From contig NC_081413.1 in assembly GCF_030272615.1 (NCBI RefSeq), positions 331,197,302-331,261,301 on the forward strand: a stretch of 64,000 bases of DNA, written 5' to 3'. The position numbers and the translations under genes are program-made. The notes under the pieces were generated by a model that worked only from the letters and a program-made list of their open reading frames with translations, was not told where the DNA came from and made no database searches. Source of the DNA: Cryptomeria japonica (lineage: Eukaryota > Streptophyta > Pinopsida > Cupressales > Cupressaceae). Below are positions 10,555 through 21,800 of the stretch, piece by piece; positions within the stretch are counted from its first letter, which is position 1; each line of letters opens with the position of its first letter.

Positions 10555-13354
10555 ATGGTGTTGCCTGAAGAAGAACTTTTTCAAGGTGAACAAAGAGATA
10601 TCATTTCACAGTTCAACACTCTTTCTTGGAGAAACCAAAGTAGTCGAGTAAGAGCAGTAATAAACAACGAAGAGCAGTCGGGAAACTTGCCTCCGATTAT
10701 CATTGATCCTGGAGCAGTTGATCGTGAGAACCAGTCAACCAACCAGCAAAGAAGAAATTGAACCATTCAAAGATTTCCAAGTCTAGTATGAGTCACAATG
10801 GTGCTGCCCGATCCTGATAGAAGTAACGAACTTGATCTAGACGAACTTGAGTTCGAGCAACCAAACCTGGGAGACGAAAGAAAGATCATATCCAGTTTGA
10901 ACAACCTTGCTTGGGAAGTGAAAACAAGTGCACCACAATACATTGGAGTTTCTTTTGTGCTAGACGTAGAAGAAGAGATAGTTGAACGAACTGATGCAGA
11001 AATCGAAGAACAAATTGAAAGGGATCTACTCGCTCAAAGATTACAACAAGTCCGGATTGATCCTAGATAGATCACGCTGGATCACATCAATTCCTTTTCA
11101 CTTGAGAGACTTCAGAGAATTCTAGGATCAGCTCTTGGAGAACGAAGACATTGTGAGTTGAGGACTCCTCGTAGATCCAGATTTGGAAGGCGGGAGGCTT
11201 CACCAAGCTTTGATATAGCGGATAGAGATAGATTTTTCAATCAAGAGGACCTGAAAGGAAGAGGTAATATTTTTCAAAATCCTCCATTTCAAGATATAAA
11301 TCAAGAGGAAGACCAGTAGTTTCAAGAAGAAGACCAAGAGATGGCTCAGAATCAGGGTCCACCTCCAAACGGTGCTACCTAGTTGGTCACCAACCCGTCA
11401 CCGCTTTCTTTTGAAGACATAGATGATATGCTGAAGAATTCGGAGAATTTTTGTTCGAAGTACAATGCTAATGATTCAAACCGGCGACAGAAGATCATAT
11501 CATAATATTTGAAGACCATTTGAGAAACAGACCGATTGAGTATGGAGATGTGGCTTGCAGACTTTTTTCCTATTCCTTGGGAGAAGAGGCGTATCATTGG
11601 TTCATCCATTTACCTGCAGGGCCATGACCTCATGGGAAGCATTGAAGGATGCATTCATTGGAAAGTTTGGTATCCAGATTTCCCCATCGGAGTTGCATAG
11701 ACAATTCGTTGAATGTAGAAGACAAGAGAATGAACCTATTACTTCATTCAAGAACCGATTTCAGAAGGCTTATACAAGGTTGCGGACTCCTTATCTTATT
11801 CTAGATGCTCTAGAGATATACTATCATGCCCTAGATCCACTTACAACAATGTTTGTGTAGACTAATCCCTCTCCAACAAATTTGAATGAAGCATATGCAA
11901 AGGTGATAGAAGTTAGTAAAATATTGCGTCAGAATCTTAGTGGACCTTTGCTCAATTTGGGGTCGCCTGTGGCCGCAAATCAAATTCAGAATTTAAGTCA
12001 AGCTTTGGTGCATCACATGCCTATAATGAATCAAGTTCCACAACCGATGTATCCAATAGCTCAGCCGTCAAATCAGTTGGTACTCCATCCTGGAGCACCC
12101 ATTTCTCAAGCTCCGCAGACGCATCTAGTGTACCTGCAAAATGATGTGACATCCACGAGGACACAATAGAAGGAAGAAATGAAAGAGTTGATAGACCAAG
12201 TAAAGAAATTATCTATAGAGGTTACTCTTTGAGGAATCAAAACAATCAGCTCTACAGTTTGCATAGAAATTACCAAAGTGGTAACCAAAACTATCAGAAC
12301 AATCAAAATTATTAGAATAACAATCAGGGTTACCAAAACAACAACCAAAGTAATCAGAGTGGTAATAACCAAGGATATCGTGGCAATAATCAGAATTATC
12401 AGAAGAGAACGTGGAACACTGCACCCAACAATGGAAATGTGTCATCACCCCTTGACAATTTGCCAGCTTCGAAGAGTTGACCGGCTGATAGAGTCTTCCT
12501 TGCGGAGGCTGCTTTATCAAATTGGTGTAGATTACACAACAATAGTCAGCATTCAGAGTTGCATTGTCCCGAATTCAAGGTTGCTGCCGACATTTTCCAA
12601 CAGGAAGTGCGAAATAGTGAAGTGTTAGAGAGCACTCCAACAACGGGATATGAAATTGTCCCTACTACGAGATATGACCAAGCATTAATCATTGAGGATT
12701 TCAAGTTTCCTCCAGTTTATGAAGAAAGTTTAATGTGTGAAGAAAGTGGGAGATTTCCTCCAGAATTGGCAAATGGACCTATGGTTCCGCCTGGTTCTCA
12801 GTTCCCACCTGCTTCAGCCAATGGATCTATTGAAGAATCAGATTACTATTTTCCACCATTGAATAACAGTGTTTTGGTTGAAGGAATAAAAGAGGTGTTC
12901 ATTAGTCGTCAGGAAACACTAGACCTAGGGTTTATTAGAGGAATCAGAAAAATCAAGAACCTTTAACTACTTCCATTCCTCTGAACAATTTTGCAACTCC
13001 ACCAAATCCGAATGCTAGCAATACACCAAGCTATCCACAAGATTTGCCTGAGTATAGACAGAAGAATGTTCCTTCTCCAAGAGATGAATTGAAGAGGCCG
13101 AGTCTGTGTGTGTTAGAAGAATTCAAGAAAGTCAAGGTGAACCTGCCATTATTTGAACTATGAGGGTACCTAAGATCCAAGATACATTGATAAATGGATT
13201 AAGCGAGAATACTGCAAGAAGAGCCACGGCTCAAACTAGTTCCAACATTCAGAAAAGTACAAACGTTCCTCAAGCAAGCATAAATGTGGTTCAGGATGAA
13301 CCAAATGTTCGACAACTGTCAGAAGAGGCGTATGTAGTTCAAGAGAAGAGTTAA
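10555..13354 (+). pseudogene. gag: gag of the Ty3 element (capsid, N/Q-rich tail, zinc-finger-like motif)
   Basis: The N-terminal part (10555-11070) is acidic and starts MVLPEEE; a second MVLP start lies at 10798 in the same frame. The retrotransposon-gag domain is best seen at 11555-11860, with SWEALKDAFIGKFG and a following helix containing ITSFKNRFQKAYTRL. An Asn/Gln/Tyr/Gly-rich segment follows (about 12236-12415), then NWCRLHNNSQHSELHCPEF at 12520-12573, a Cys/His arrangement that could bind zinc. 13100-13350 looks like the linker to protease (KVNLPLFEL, then MRVPKIQD). It would form the particle and package RNA in the cytoplasm. It is broken by stops at 10759, 11068 and 11858 and by frameshifts near 11500 and 12230. 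Confidence 0.85.
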
Positions 13355-14139
13355 TGAAAATGGCAAAAGTGCCAAAGAAAGAGGATATGTTAGAAGGCAA
13401 AGCTTTGCTCACAAGAGATAATGTAAAGAGAGTTAAGGATTCACCAGTTATGATTGAAAATTCCACTAAGGGTGAAATGCTTCCAAAGAGTGAGATTGCT
13501 TTTGTTGAAGATGTGGTCAAAAATGATGAAATTTCCAAAGAAAGTGTAAAGAAAGAAGAGAACTTACAAGTCCATAGGGATAAGCCAGCAATAAATTATC
13601 AAGATGAGCCAGCCCCGTTCTTGCTTTCAATAAGAATTTTCGGCAAGCTTCTACATAATTGTTTGGTAGATTTCGAAGCTTCAAGTAATGTAATGCCAAA
13701 GGCTATATGCGAAAAATTGGGTCTCATTCCCATACAGATTAGTAAAAGAGTTACACAGTTAGATAAGACAAAGGTACCTGTGATTAGAGAGTTAAACAAT
13801 ATTCATATGCAGTTGGCTGCAGATCCAAGAGTCTAGCACTTCATAGATATATCAGTTGTAGACATTCCAGATGGATATGGCATGCTTCTGAGTCGAGATT
13901 GGTCAAGGAGATTGAATGGTTACTTTTCGATTGATTTCTCTCACATGTGGCTGCCATGGACAGGTGTACCCAGCCAGATTAAGATTGATAGTACCCCTAG
14001 ATTAAGATTGATGATAACAAAATATGGGGAAAACAATGAAATTCTTTTCCTAGAAACCGATCTGGGAAATTATAGACCGAAAGCTGCAGAGGTTTTGATG
14101 CTTCAAAGCTCAGTTGAAGAAATAGAAGAAAATCAATAA
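13354..14139 (+). pseudogene. Retropepsin-type protease of the Ty3 element
   Basis: PFLLSIRIFGKLLHNCLVD leads to the active-site region, then SSNVMPKAICEKLGL and, further on, ISVVDIPDGYGMLLSRDWS, which is the usual arrangement in plant Ty3 proteases. The catalytic triad normally reads D-T/S-G-A; here it reads D-F-E-A, so the enzyme as written should be inactive. A TAG at about 13834 splits the domain. It would process the Gag-Pol precursor. Confidence 0.8.
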
Positions 14140-14142
14140 ATT

Positions 14143-14385
14143 GTGAATTCCATAGAAGCTGTAGTAGAAATTGATCATGACACAGGTGAAGAAGTAGATA
14201 TGTTTGAAAGTTTCAGAGGATTTGTATTCAAGAATATTCAACAGGGAATTGAGTTAGGCAACCGTGCTCGCATTCAAGATTTATTGTTGCCCAATTGGTG
14301 CCGAATTCACAATGCTTCTCATTCCGAATTCTCTTGTGCAATCTGCAAGATAGCTTTGAATCAGATACACGAGAATTCCTGAAAT
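14143..14385 (+). pseudogene. Linker with second Cys/His motif between protease and RNase H
   Basis: A short frame in phase with the flanking regions contains NWCRIHNASHSEFSCAICK (14290-14350). This repeats the NWCR-x-HN...HSE-x2-C pattern seen at the end of gag (12520-12573). It may be a zinc-binding module duplicated within the element. Its role is unknown. Confidence 0.55.
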
Positions 14386-14386
14386 T

Positions 14387-14956
14387 TTGACACTTGAAGA
14401 AATCAAGGAGGCCTCTCCTAAGCCAAATGAGGAAATTAAAGATAAAACTGAAGAAGAAATACATGACGAAGATCAAATTTGGACATTGAGATTTGATGGT
14501 TCAAAGTCAAAGAGAGGATCAGGAGCCGGATTTGAATTGATCAGTCCCTCAAGGGAAACTTATTTGGCCTCTCATAGATTACAGTTTCCATGTACGAACA
14601 ATGTTGCTGAGTATGAATCCTTAGTTCATGGGTTGTTGTTAGCCATTCAGAAGAAAGTGAAGATTCTACATGTATTTGGAGATTCAAAGATTGTAGTGAG
14701 ACAAGTGCGGAAGCAATATGTCTGTCGCGACAAAAGATTGACAAGATACCGCAATAGAGTATGGGATCTCATCGAAAGCTTTGATGCTTTTAATATCAAG
14801 TCAGTATATAGATCACATAACCAAGTGGCAAATGCACTTGCACAAGATGCTAGTTCCTTGGCACCCATTGCCATGGAAGGATTGAAGAAATTTACAATGG
14901 AACTCGCATCAGTTCCATCCATACCAGATAATGTCACCAATTTCCAAGTTTTTTAA
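14387..14956 (+). pseudogene. RNase H domain upstream of RT (aRNH type)
   Basis: WTLRFDGSKSKRGSGAGFEL supplies the first Asp, NNVAEYESLVHGLLLA the Glu, VFGDSKIVVRQV the second Asp, and HNQVANALAQDAS the C-terminal region, where the usual Asp of A-D-A-L-A reads N. It is the RVT_3-like or archaeal-like RNase H seen as an additional domain in plant Tat elements. It would degrade RNA in hybrids during reverse transcription. It is one of the best-preserved stretches, open for 189 codons. It ends in TAA where continuation into the RT linker is in phase (VF-stop-DDK), consistent with a CAA-to-TAA change. Confidence 0.85.
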
Positions 14957-14971
14957 GATGATAAGCATATA

Positions 14972-16190
14972 TTGGATTTTCTAACAAATACAAACATTTT
15001 CTTGAGTCAGGTTATTGATGAAGAGGAAGCTGAGGAATCAGAATATGATTCAGATGGTATCCTAGATTTGAAGACAAATTTCATTCCTAAGGGGATGGTA
15101 GAGCTAGAAAGAATATTTGATCAAGATAAGATGAAAGTAGAAAGATCGCATGGTTCAAGTGGAAGTGCCTGTGAAACGGTGAATTTGGGAAATGACGAAG
15201 AAGTTAAGAATGTTTTCATAGGGAAAGCATGCATGCCCAGTGAAAGGGAAGGCATATTGAAGAACATGAGAGATTTTCCTGATGTGATTGCATGGGGATA
15301 TGATGATTTGAAGACATATGATACATCAATCATTACACACACTATTCCCTTGAAACCAGATAGTAAGCCATTTAGGCAGAGACAGAGGCCAGTGAACCCT
15401 TTGTTGGAACCATTTATCAAGAAGTGAAGAAATTGTTGTCAACAAGGATCATCTTTCCCATGCGACACTCGACGCGGGTCGCCAATCTAGTCCCAATTAG
15501 AAAAAAGAATGGAGAGATAAGGCTTTGTGTTGATTTCAAAAATTTAAATAGAGCATCAAAGAAATATAACTACCCACTTTCGTCGTTGGATGAGGTTTTA
15601 CAGATTGTGAATGGATTGCAGATGATGTCCTTTATGGACGGATATTCAGGATACGATCAGGTGATGGTAGAATGTGAAGATAGATTAAAGACAACCTTCA
15701 CCACAAAGTGGGGTACATTTGCATACAGAAGGATGCCATTTGGCTTAATCAATGTTGGAGCCACATTCCAGAGAGCTATGGATATTGCATTTCAAGATTT
15801 AACTAGAAAATGCATCATTATTTATATGGACAATATTACAGTTTTTTCAAGAAAGAGAGATCACATTGAATATTTGAGAAAGGTCTTTCAAAGATGCAGA
15901 AAATACGGGAGATCTCTTAATCCCAAGAAATGCATATTCGGGGTTACAAAAGGTAAATTGTTAGGACATGTTATCTCAGAGAGGAATTTCTATTGATCCA
16001 GAAAGAGTTGAAGCTATATCAAAGATAAGCCTCCCATGCAGTAAGAAAGAATTGAAGTCCTTTGGTAAGATTAATTTTTGTGAGGAAATTTATCTCTGGA
16101 TTTGCTGAGATAATACAACCATTGAATGAAATGTTGAGGAAAGATGCCAAGATGGAATGGATGACAAAAGCAGAAAGCGTTTGAAGAGAT
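14972..16190 (+). pseudogene. pol: Reverse transcriptase of the Ty3 element
   Basis: The linker IPKGMVELERIFD and the segment DLKTYDTSIITHTIPLKPD lead into RT. Typical blocks follow: VANLVPIRKKNGEIRLCVDF, SFMDGYSGYDQV, FAYRRMPFGLINVGATFQRAM, then IIIYMDNITVFSR. The catalytic pair is Y-M-D-N instead of Y-x-D-D, so the enzyme is predicted dead. A frameshift at about 15421 separates the linker from RT, and another near 15994 precedes the connection to the downstream RNase H. Palm and thumb blocks are otherwise easily recognised. Confidence 0.92.
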
Positions 16191-16560
16191 CAAGTCCACC
16201 ATCGCCGAGGCTCCTATTTTGGTCAGTCCCGATTATACGAGACCTTTTCATGTGTATTCTTTCGCCTCAGAACACACTTGTGTTGCAATCCTTACACAGA
16301 CTAATGAAGATAAAGATGAACATCCCATAGCATTTATGAGCGCATCGTTGAAAGATGCAGAGTTGAGATATCCGAATGTAGAGAAACACGCTTATGCTTT
16401 GGTGAAAGCAATAAAGAAATTCAGACATTACATTTTGAGGACAAAAGTTTATGCCATAGTCCCAGATGCAACAGTTAAGACGCTCCTTATGCAAAATGAA
16501 TTAGGAGAAAGGAGAGGAAAGTGGGTCGCCACCATCCAAGAATACAACATTGAGATCTAA
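16190..16560 (+). pseudogene. pol: RNase H of Pol, downstream of RT
   Basis: RT_RNaseH-type fold remains: VSPDYTRPFHVYSFASEHT, HPIAFMSASLKDAELRYPNVEKHAYALVKA, FRHYILRTKVYAIVPDATVKTLL and GKWVATIQEYNIEI. This is the native Ty3 RNase H that follows RT. The element thus carries two RNase H domains, one on each side of RT. Confidence 0.88.
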
Positions 16561-16563
16561 CCA

Positions 16564-17917
16564 ATGAGACTTGTTAGAGGTCAAGCCTTAGCACAAACTT
16601 TAGCAATGCATAGACCCGGATTGGTCCAACAAGTCTATGCAATTGAGGATGTCACTCCAGATGAATGGTATAAAGATATTGTTTGCTATTTACTAAACCA
16701 GAAGTGTCCCGCTCATATGAGCCCTGCTCAGAAGAGAGTATTAAGATTGAAGTGTCAACATTTTATGTTACAAGGCTCGATTTTATACCGAAGAAATCAT
16801 GAAGGAATTTATTTGAGATGTGTTGGCAGAGATGAAGCTAAACAGATTATGGAACATTTTCATAACAAATTTGGGACAGGTCATGGTGCAAGCTTGGCTA
16901 CTACGCACCAAATTTTGAGAGCAGGCTATTACTGGCCTACTTTGTTTCGAGATACTCATGAACATGTGAAGACATGTTACACATGCCAGGTTGCTACTGT
17001 CCGAGAGAAGAATCTAGCTATACCGTTGCAGCCTGTGATCGAGTCCTGACCTTTCGTTATGTGGGGTATCGACTTCATTGGTATGATCAATCCACCTTCC
17101 TCCGTGCAACACAGGTACATTCTAACCGCGACTGATTACTGTACTTGGTGGTAAGAAGCTCAAGCTTTGAAGTTATGTACAACTGACGTTGTGATTAAAT
17201 TTTTAGAGAACATCATTAGCAGGTTTGGTTGTCCACATGCTATTGTTTGTGATAATGGTTATGCCTTTACATCATTGAAATTTTCAAATTGGGCTTCTGA
17301 ATATTGGTATAACCCTTAAGTTTTCATCGAATTATTATCCTCGGGGTAATGGGCTAGTAGAATCAACAAATAAGAATTTGCTAAGTGTGATCAAGAAGTT
17401 GCTAGAGGGAAATCCAAAAGATTGGCACACGCAACTGAGATTCGCCCTTTGGGCAAATAGAACAAGAGTGAAGAATTCATTGGTGACTTCCCCATATTTT
17501 CTGGTATATGGCCAAGAGCTTGTCTTCCCCGTACAATTGAGAATTCCTACACTGAGATTTATCCAAGATTACATGGAGGGTGGAGACAAAGTGCAAACAA
17601 GATTAACACAATTGATGAATTTAGAAGAAAAAAGAGATATGGCATTAGAGAATTTTTCCAAACATCAGGGCGTAGTTAAGAGATGGTTTGATAGACAAGC
17701 ATGGGTAAAAGCCTTTAGAATTTCTGACCTAGTGCTGTATTGGGATAAAGCCCACGAGAGACGGGGAGATCATGACAAATTTGACAAACTATGGAAAGGC
17801 CCCTATCAGATTGCTGAGATACTGGGAGAGAATGCATTCAAGCTGAGAACTTTAACTGGTGAGGGTGTTTCGTTGCCTGTCAATGGACAATTCCTCAAGC
17901 ATTACTTCCAACCTTAG
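16564..17917 (+). pseudogene. pol: Integrase of the Ty3 element
   Basis: The zinc-binding N-terminal domain is intact (HFHNKFGTGHGASLATTHQ and HEHVKTCYTCQ, 16850-16990). In the catalytic core the first Asp is in WGIDFIG (17071), the second in VCDNG (17251) and the Glu in NGLVEST (17360), with stops at 17047 and about 17152 and a frameshift near 17318. The C-terminal part (17378-17917) is open: YGQELVFPVQLR, then a GPYQI-type module ending LPVNGQFLKHYF. It would insert the cDNA into host DNA in the nucleus. It is the last gene; about 950 non-coding bases separate it from the 3' LTR. Confidence 0.92.
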
Positions 17918-18867
17918 GTTTCTTCTGAAGCCTACCCCTTGTATCATAGTTAGAATAGGTCTGCTTTCGGTTTGCCTTAGTTTACGTTTGTTTTCGGGTT
18001 TTGCTTTAGGTTTTGGGTTGGCTTTGCTTAGGTGTTAGTTCTGAGGGATATCCGCTTGTGATGTGGGAGTTGTTAAGACACTCTGCGTTTCACCAGGTTT
18101 TGTTTGGTTCATTTCTCGAATGATAACTCATGAAGTTCTTTTGAATTGGAAATTGTTTTTGTATAGTATATCATAGGTTGAATCCGTATTTGACGGGATT
18201 GGAAAACATTTATTGTATTTTGACGTTGACATCATTTGATTATTATATTTTACACATTAATTTTGTTCGAGTTATTGTAGATTTTCAGGTGAAGTTGAGG
18301 CTAGTGAAAAATCTTATATCCAGCTTCAATGCCACTGTAATTCTCGAACCCTAGTAATCTTTATTGCTTACGAGCCAAAGGATTTGACGGAATATGAAAG
18401 TACTTGAAAGAGAAAATATCATCAAGAAAAAAAGAAGAAAGAAATGCAAAGAAATGAAATATCTAAATTGATTAATGGGAACATGCGAGTAACTCTACCA
18501 GGGCTATAGACACCTGACTGACAATGGAGCAATATTCGTGAGATTACAAGATAACCTCATTGGGGCTATAGATGTCTGATTGGCAGCAAGGCTCTATCCA
18601 GGTTGCTTTTGGAGTATGGACAACTCACTTAGCTAGTTCCACTGGATCCTTTGACTTTGCAATAGTCTCGTGAAGGTAATGAATGCAATTCAACACATTT
18701 GGATTATCAATGACTAAGTAACTTGATACAATCCTTGGATTCAATCCTTTCAAATGTGTTTTCTAACTTTTTGCTATGTTATGAAAGGATTAATTGAAGA
18801 TTCTAAGACTAGGATTGAGCTTTGTTCTTGAAGTGTTCAGAAACATTTCCTCCGTGGAGTCGCTAGA
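17918..18867 (+). other. Non-coding 3' internal region of the Ty3 element
   Basis: There is no ORF. At about 18497-18600 two imperfect copies of a GGGCTATAGA...TGA(C/T)TG(A/G)CA unit lie about 58 bp apart. The end, CGCTAGA before the 3' LTR, does not show a clear polypurine tract; GTGGAG at 18854-18859 is the nearest purine run. Confidence 0.6.
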
Positions 18868-21800
18868 TGTTGTGACCTTTTCACACATCGCCCCATTGCT
18901 AACGGGGACCCCCTCTTTTCCTGTTTCTCATGTTGGGTAGTTTAGGGTTTTGGCAGCTTAGTGGGCAATTTTGAGTTTCCCGTGCCTGAGTCTCAGAGTT
19001 TTGATCATGCCTAGTGTCGTTTAAGGTTTTTTTTTAAGTTATAGGATCACGCGCGTAAAGTTGAGATTTTCAATGATCCTAATTTTGTCTAAGTGTAAAC
19101 CCTTTGAGCGTTAACGTGTTTTTGAACGTCCACATCGGTGATTTTTAAAGTGTTAAAGTGTTTCAAGACCTTTTGGAGTTGTTTTCTCACTCCTAAGAAG
19201 TTATTCAAGTTGATTTTGCACTTTATCCTGATAGGTTTCCTTATTTTTTCGCTCAAAAATTTGGCAAATTTGCCCAAGTCCAGATGAGTTTTATTGAGTT
19301 TTGAAGTTTCCTAGTGATTTTGAGTGGAAAAATCATCATTTTCTAGATGAAAATCCATATTCTAAGGGTTAAAAGGTCAAAATTCCACACTAGAGGTGTT
19401 TTTCCCCTCATATTCCTGACTACCCATGATTTTCCTCCACTCAAAATCCATACTGGACATGGATTTCCCTTGGAATCCAGACTTGCCCCATTTTTCCACC
19501 ATTGAGAATCCATACTAGGGTCGATTTTCCCCAGGATGCTATAATTTTGACTAAGTGTTAGGATTTTGTCTTGACTACCCTCGTTTTTCCACTGGAAGTA
19601 TGGATAAGGTTGCGGATGATGTTTGTGATGACTCCACACTTGGATCAATTTTCCACCAAGCCTTTTGTGACAAGATTTTGAGGATTTTTGTGCGGATATT
19701 CATTCCAGAACCAAGACGATTTTCCACTGAGAGTTATTTTAATATTTTCGAGTCCAGATGAATGTCCAGACTAGGGTCGATTTTCCATCAGGGGCATTTT
19801 TGTGTTGAATGACAAAGTTTTAAGTGGAATTTTCATTCCATACTAAGATCGATTTTCCCCTGTACCCCAAATTTGTGCACGTTGATGAATTTTGATAGGG
19901 ATTTTTATCCCTACTGGGATCGATTTTCCCTTAAGGGAATATTTTGACGTTTTTTAATGATTTTAATGGGATTTTTTCATCCCTACCTAAATCGATTTTC
20001 CCCAATTGGCCATTTTAATTTAAATTTTGAAATATTTTAATAAATGAGCCTCATTTAATTGTTTTTTTTAATGAAAAACAATGATTATTTAAAATAAAGA
20101 AAAAACAATTAATGATTTGCAATGAACATTTAATGATTTTAACCTTCTAGATTCAAATCGATTTGTGATGCTAGGGCGATTTTTCCTCCAGTTGGTGATT
20201 TTTGGTGAAGTGTCCAAGTGACACACTTGATTGAAGATTAGTTTCATTGGCATTTTTTCCTCCATTTCCAGCAAGGCGATTTTCTTGGTGGCTGCCATTA
20301 ATGTTATTTGCCACGATTTTTCAGACTTGGGCGATTTTTTTGGTTAAGTTGGCGATTTTGGAGAGAGGGCGATTTTGTATTTGGGAGGTTTTCACCTCCA
20401 ATTTTTGGCGATTTTTCTCCTTGGATGGTGCCGCCATTTTTGTGAGCTTGCTGATTGGTGTTTCAGACCTGAAGTTTTGTCTCCATTGCTTAGATCTTGC
20501 ACCTTCATGCTGGCTGGAAAATTCGTTTTCAGACCTACATTGCACTTTCAGTACATTCCTGCCTTAGGTGATTTTGTCTAGAGGCTGATTGGAGGTCATT
20601 TTCAGTCCATTTTCAGAGTTATTTAGAGCTGTTGAAGGTCTGCAAATTCCATTATTGGCTGCTGTCCTCAAAGATTTTCATTTCCAGCCAACTGTCACGT
20701 TTGGCGATTTTGCTTGGAGTCCATTCCTTTGTCATCTTTTGATCATTTTTAGGGATTTTAATCACTTTCCAAAGTGCTGGTAAGTCTGAAATAATCCATT
20801 TTCAGACTTGTCCTCAGAAAATTAAACTTTTACCAGCCATACCTACATTCCTGGATATGATTGCTTTCGTCATCAAAATTGATTTTCATCAAGTTTGTGC
20901 ATATTTGGGTGATTGCAACATGTTTTTAGAGATTAATTTGTAAAGTTGCAAGTTGTCTTCAGATTTGCTGGCAGCCATTGTTGACTTCGGAAGGTGTCTT
21001 CAGGTTTGGTTTTGTGTGAAACACAACCTTTCACACCTTTTCCTTAGTCATTGTTGATCCGGTATACTCCTTTGCATTCTAATTTGAACATAATTTCTAA
21101 GTAAAAGGAGGCGTTTTTTAGACTTGGGTCTGAAAGTTATTGATGTTGATGAACTTAATGAGGGATTTATACCCTAACCTTGTCACATTTTGTATTCAAT
21201 TGTCGAAATCTATCAAGAGTGTGGATTACTTGCCTAATTTCCATACCCAAAATTAGTCTAAATCATTAAGAAGTCAACAATTTTGTTTTGAATATTATTT
21301 ATGTTCCTAAGTTCTAACTTCAAGCTTCGTACAGGTGCGATGTCGAAGTCCGGACTCAAGGAAAGGAGAGAACTGCAAAAGATACTTGAGATTGGATTCT
21401 ATCGGGAATCGAAGATGTCATCTAGATGAAAGGAGATTACAGACACGAACATGCATTTCCTGAACATGAACCAGATGTGACAGCGTATGTTCAGAATTGG
21501 AAGCCAGATTCCTTCCCATCCTATGTGAACATTATGAAGAGTGGCATTTATCAGGTCGCTGAATTTCCGCAATCCGTACAGTGCAGTGAGCTTATCTTGG
21601 AGTGTGCACGATGTTATGATCCTCACTCTTGAATGATCGAGACTCCTAAGGGTGTCGTCATTGCCTACCTTGCTGAGGATGCGATTGTTGAGGTGTTTGG
21701 AATTTCACGTGGAGCAGACATGAAGGATATAACTAAAGATGAATATGAAGACCAATATAAGAAGAAAGTGGATGCATGCAAGACTGTGGTGAATAAGGAG

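Noticed and set aside
14387-14956. RNase H before RT as a novel domain order
   Set aside because: I recall related plant Tat elements with the same order, so it is recorded as a lineage feature rather than a discovery.
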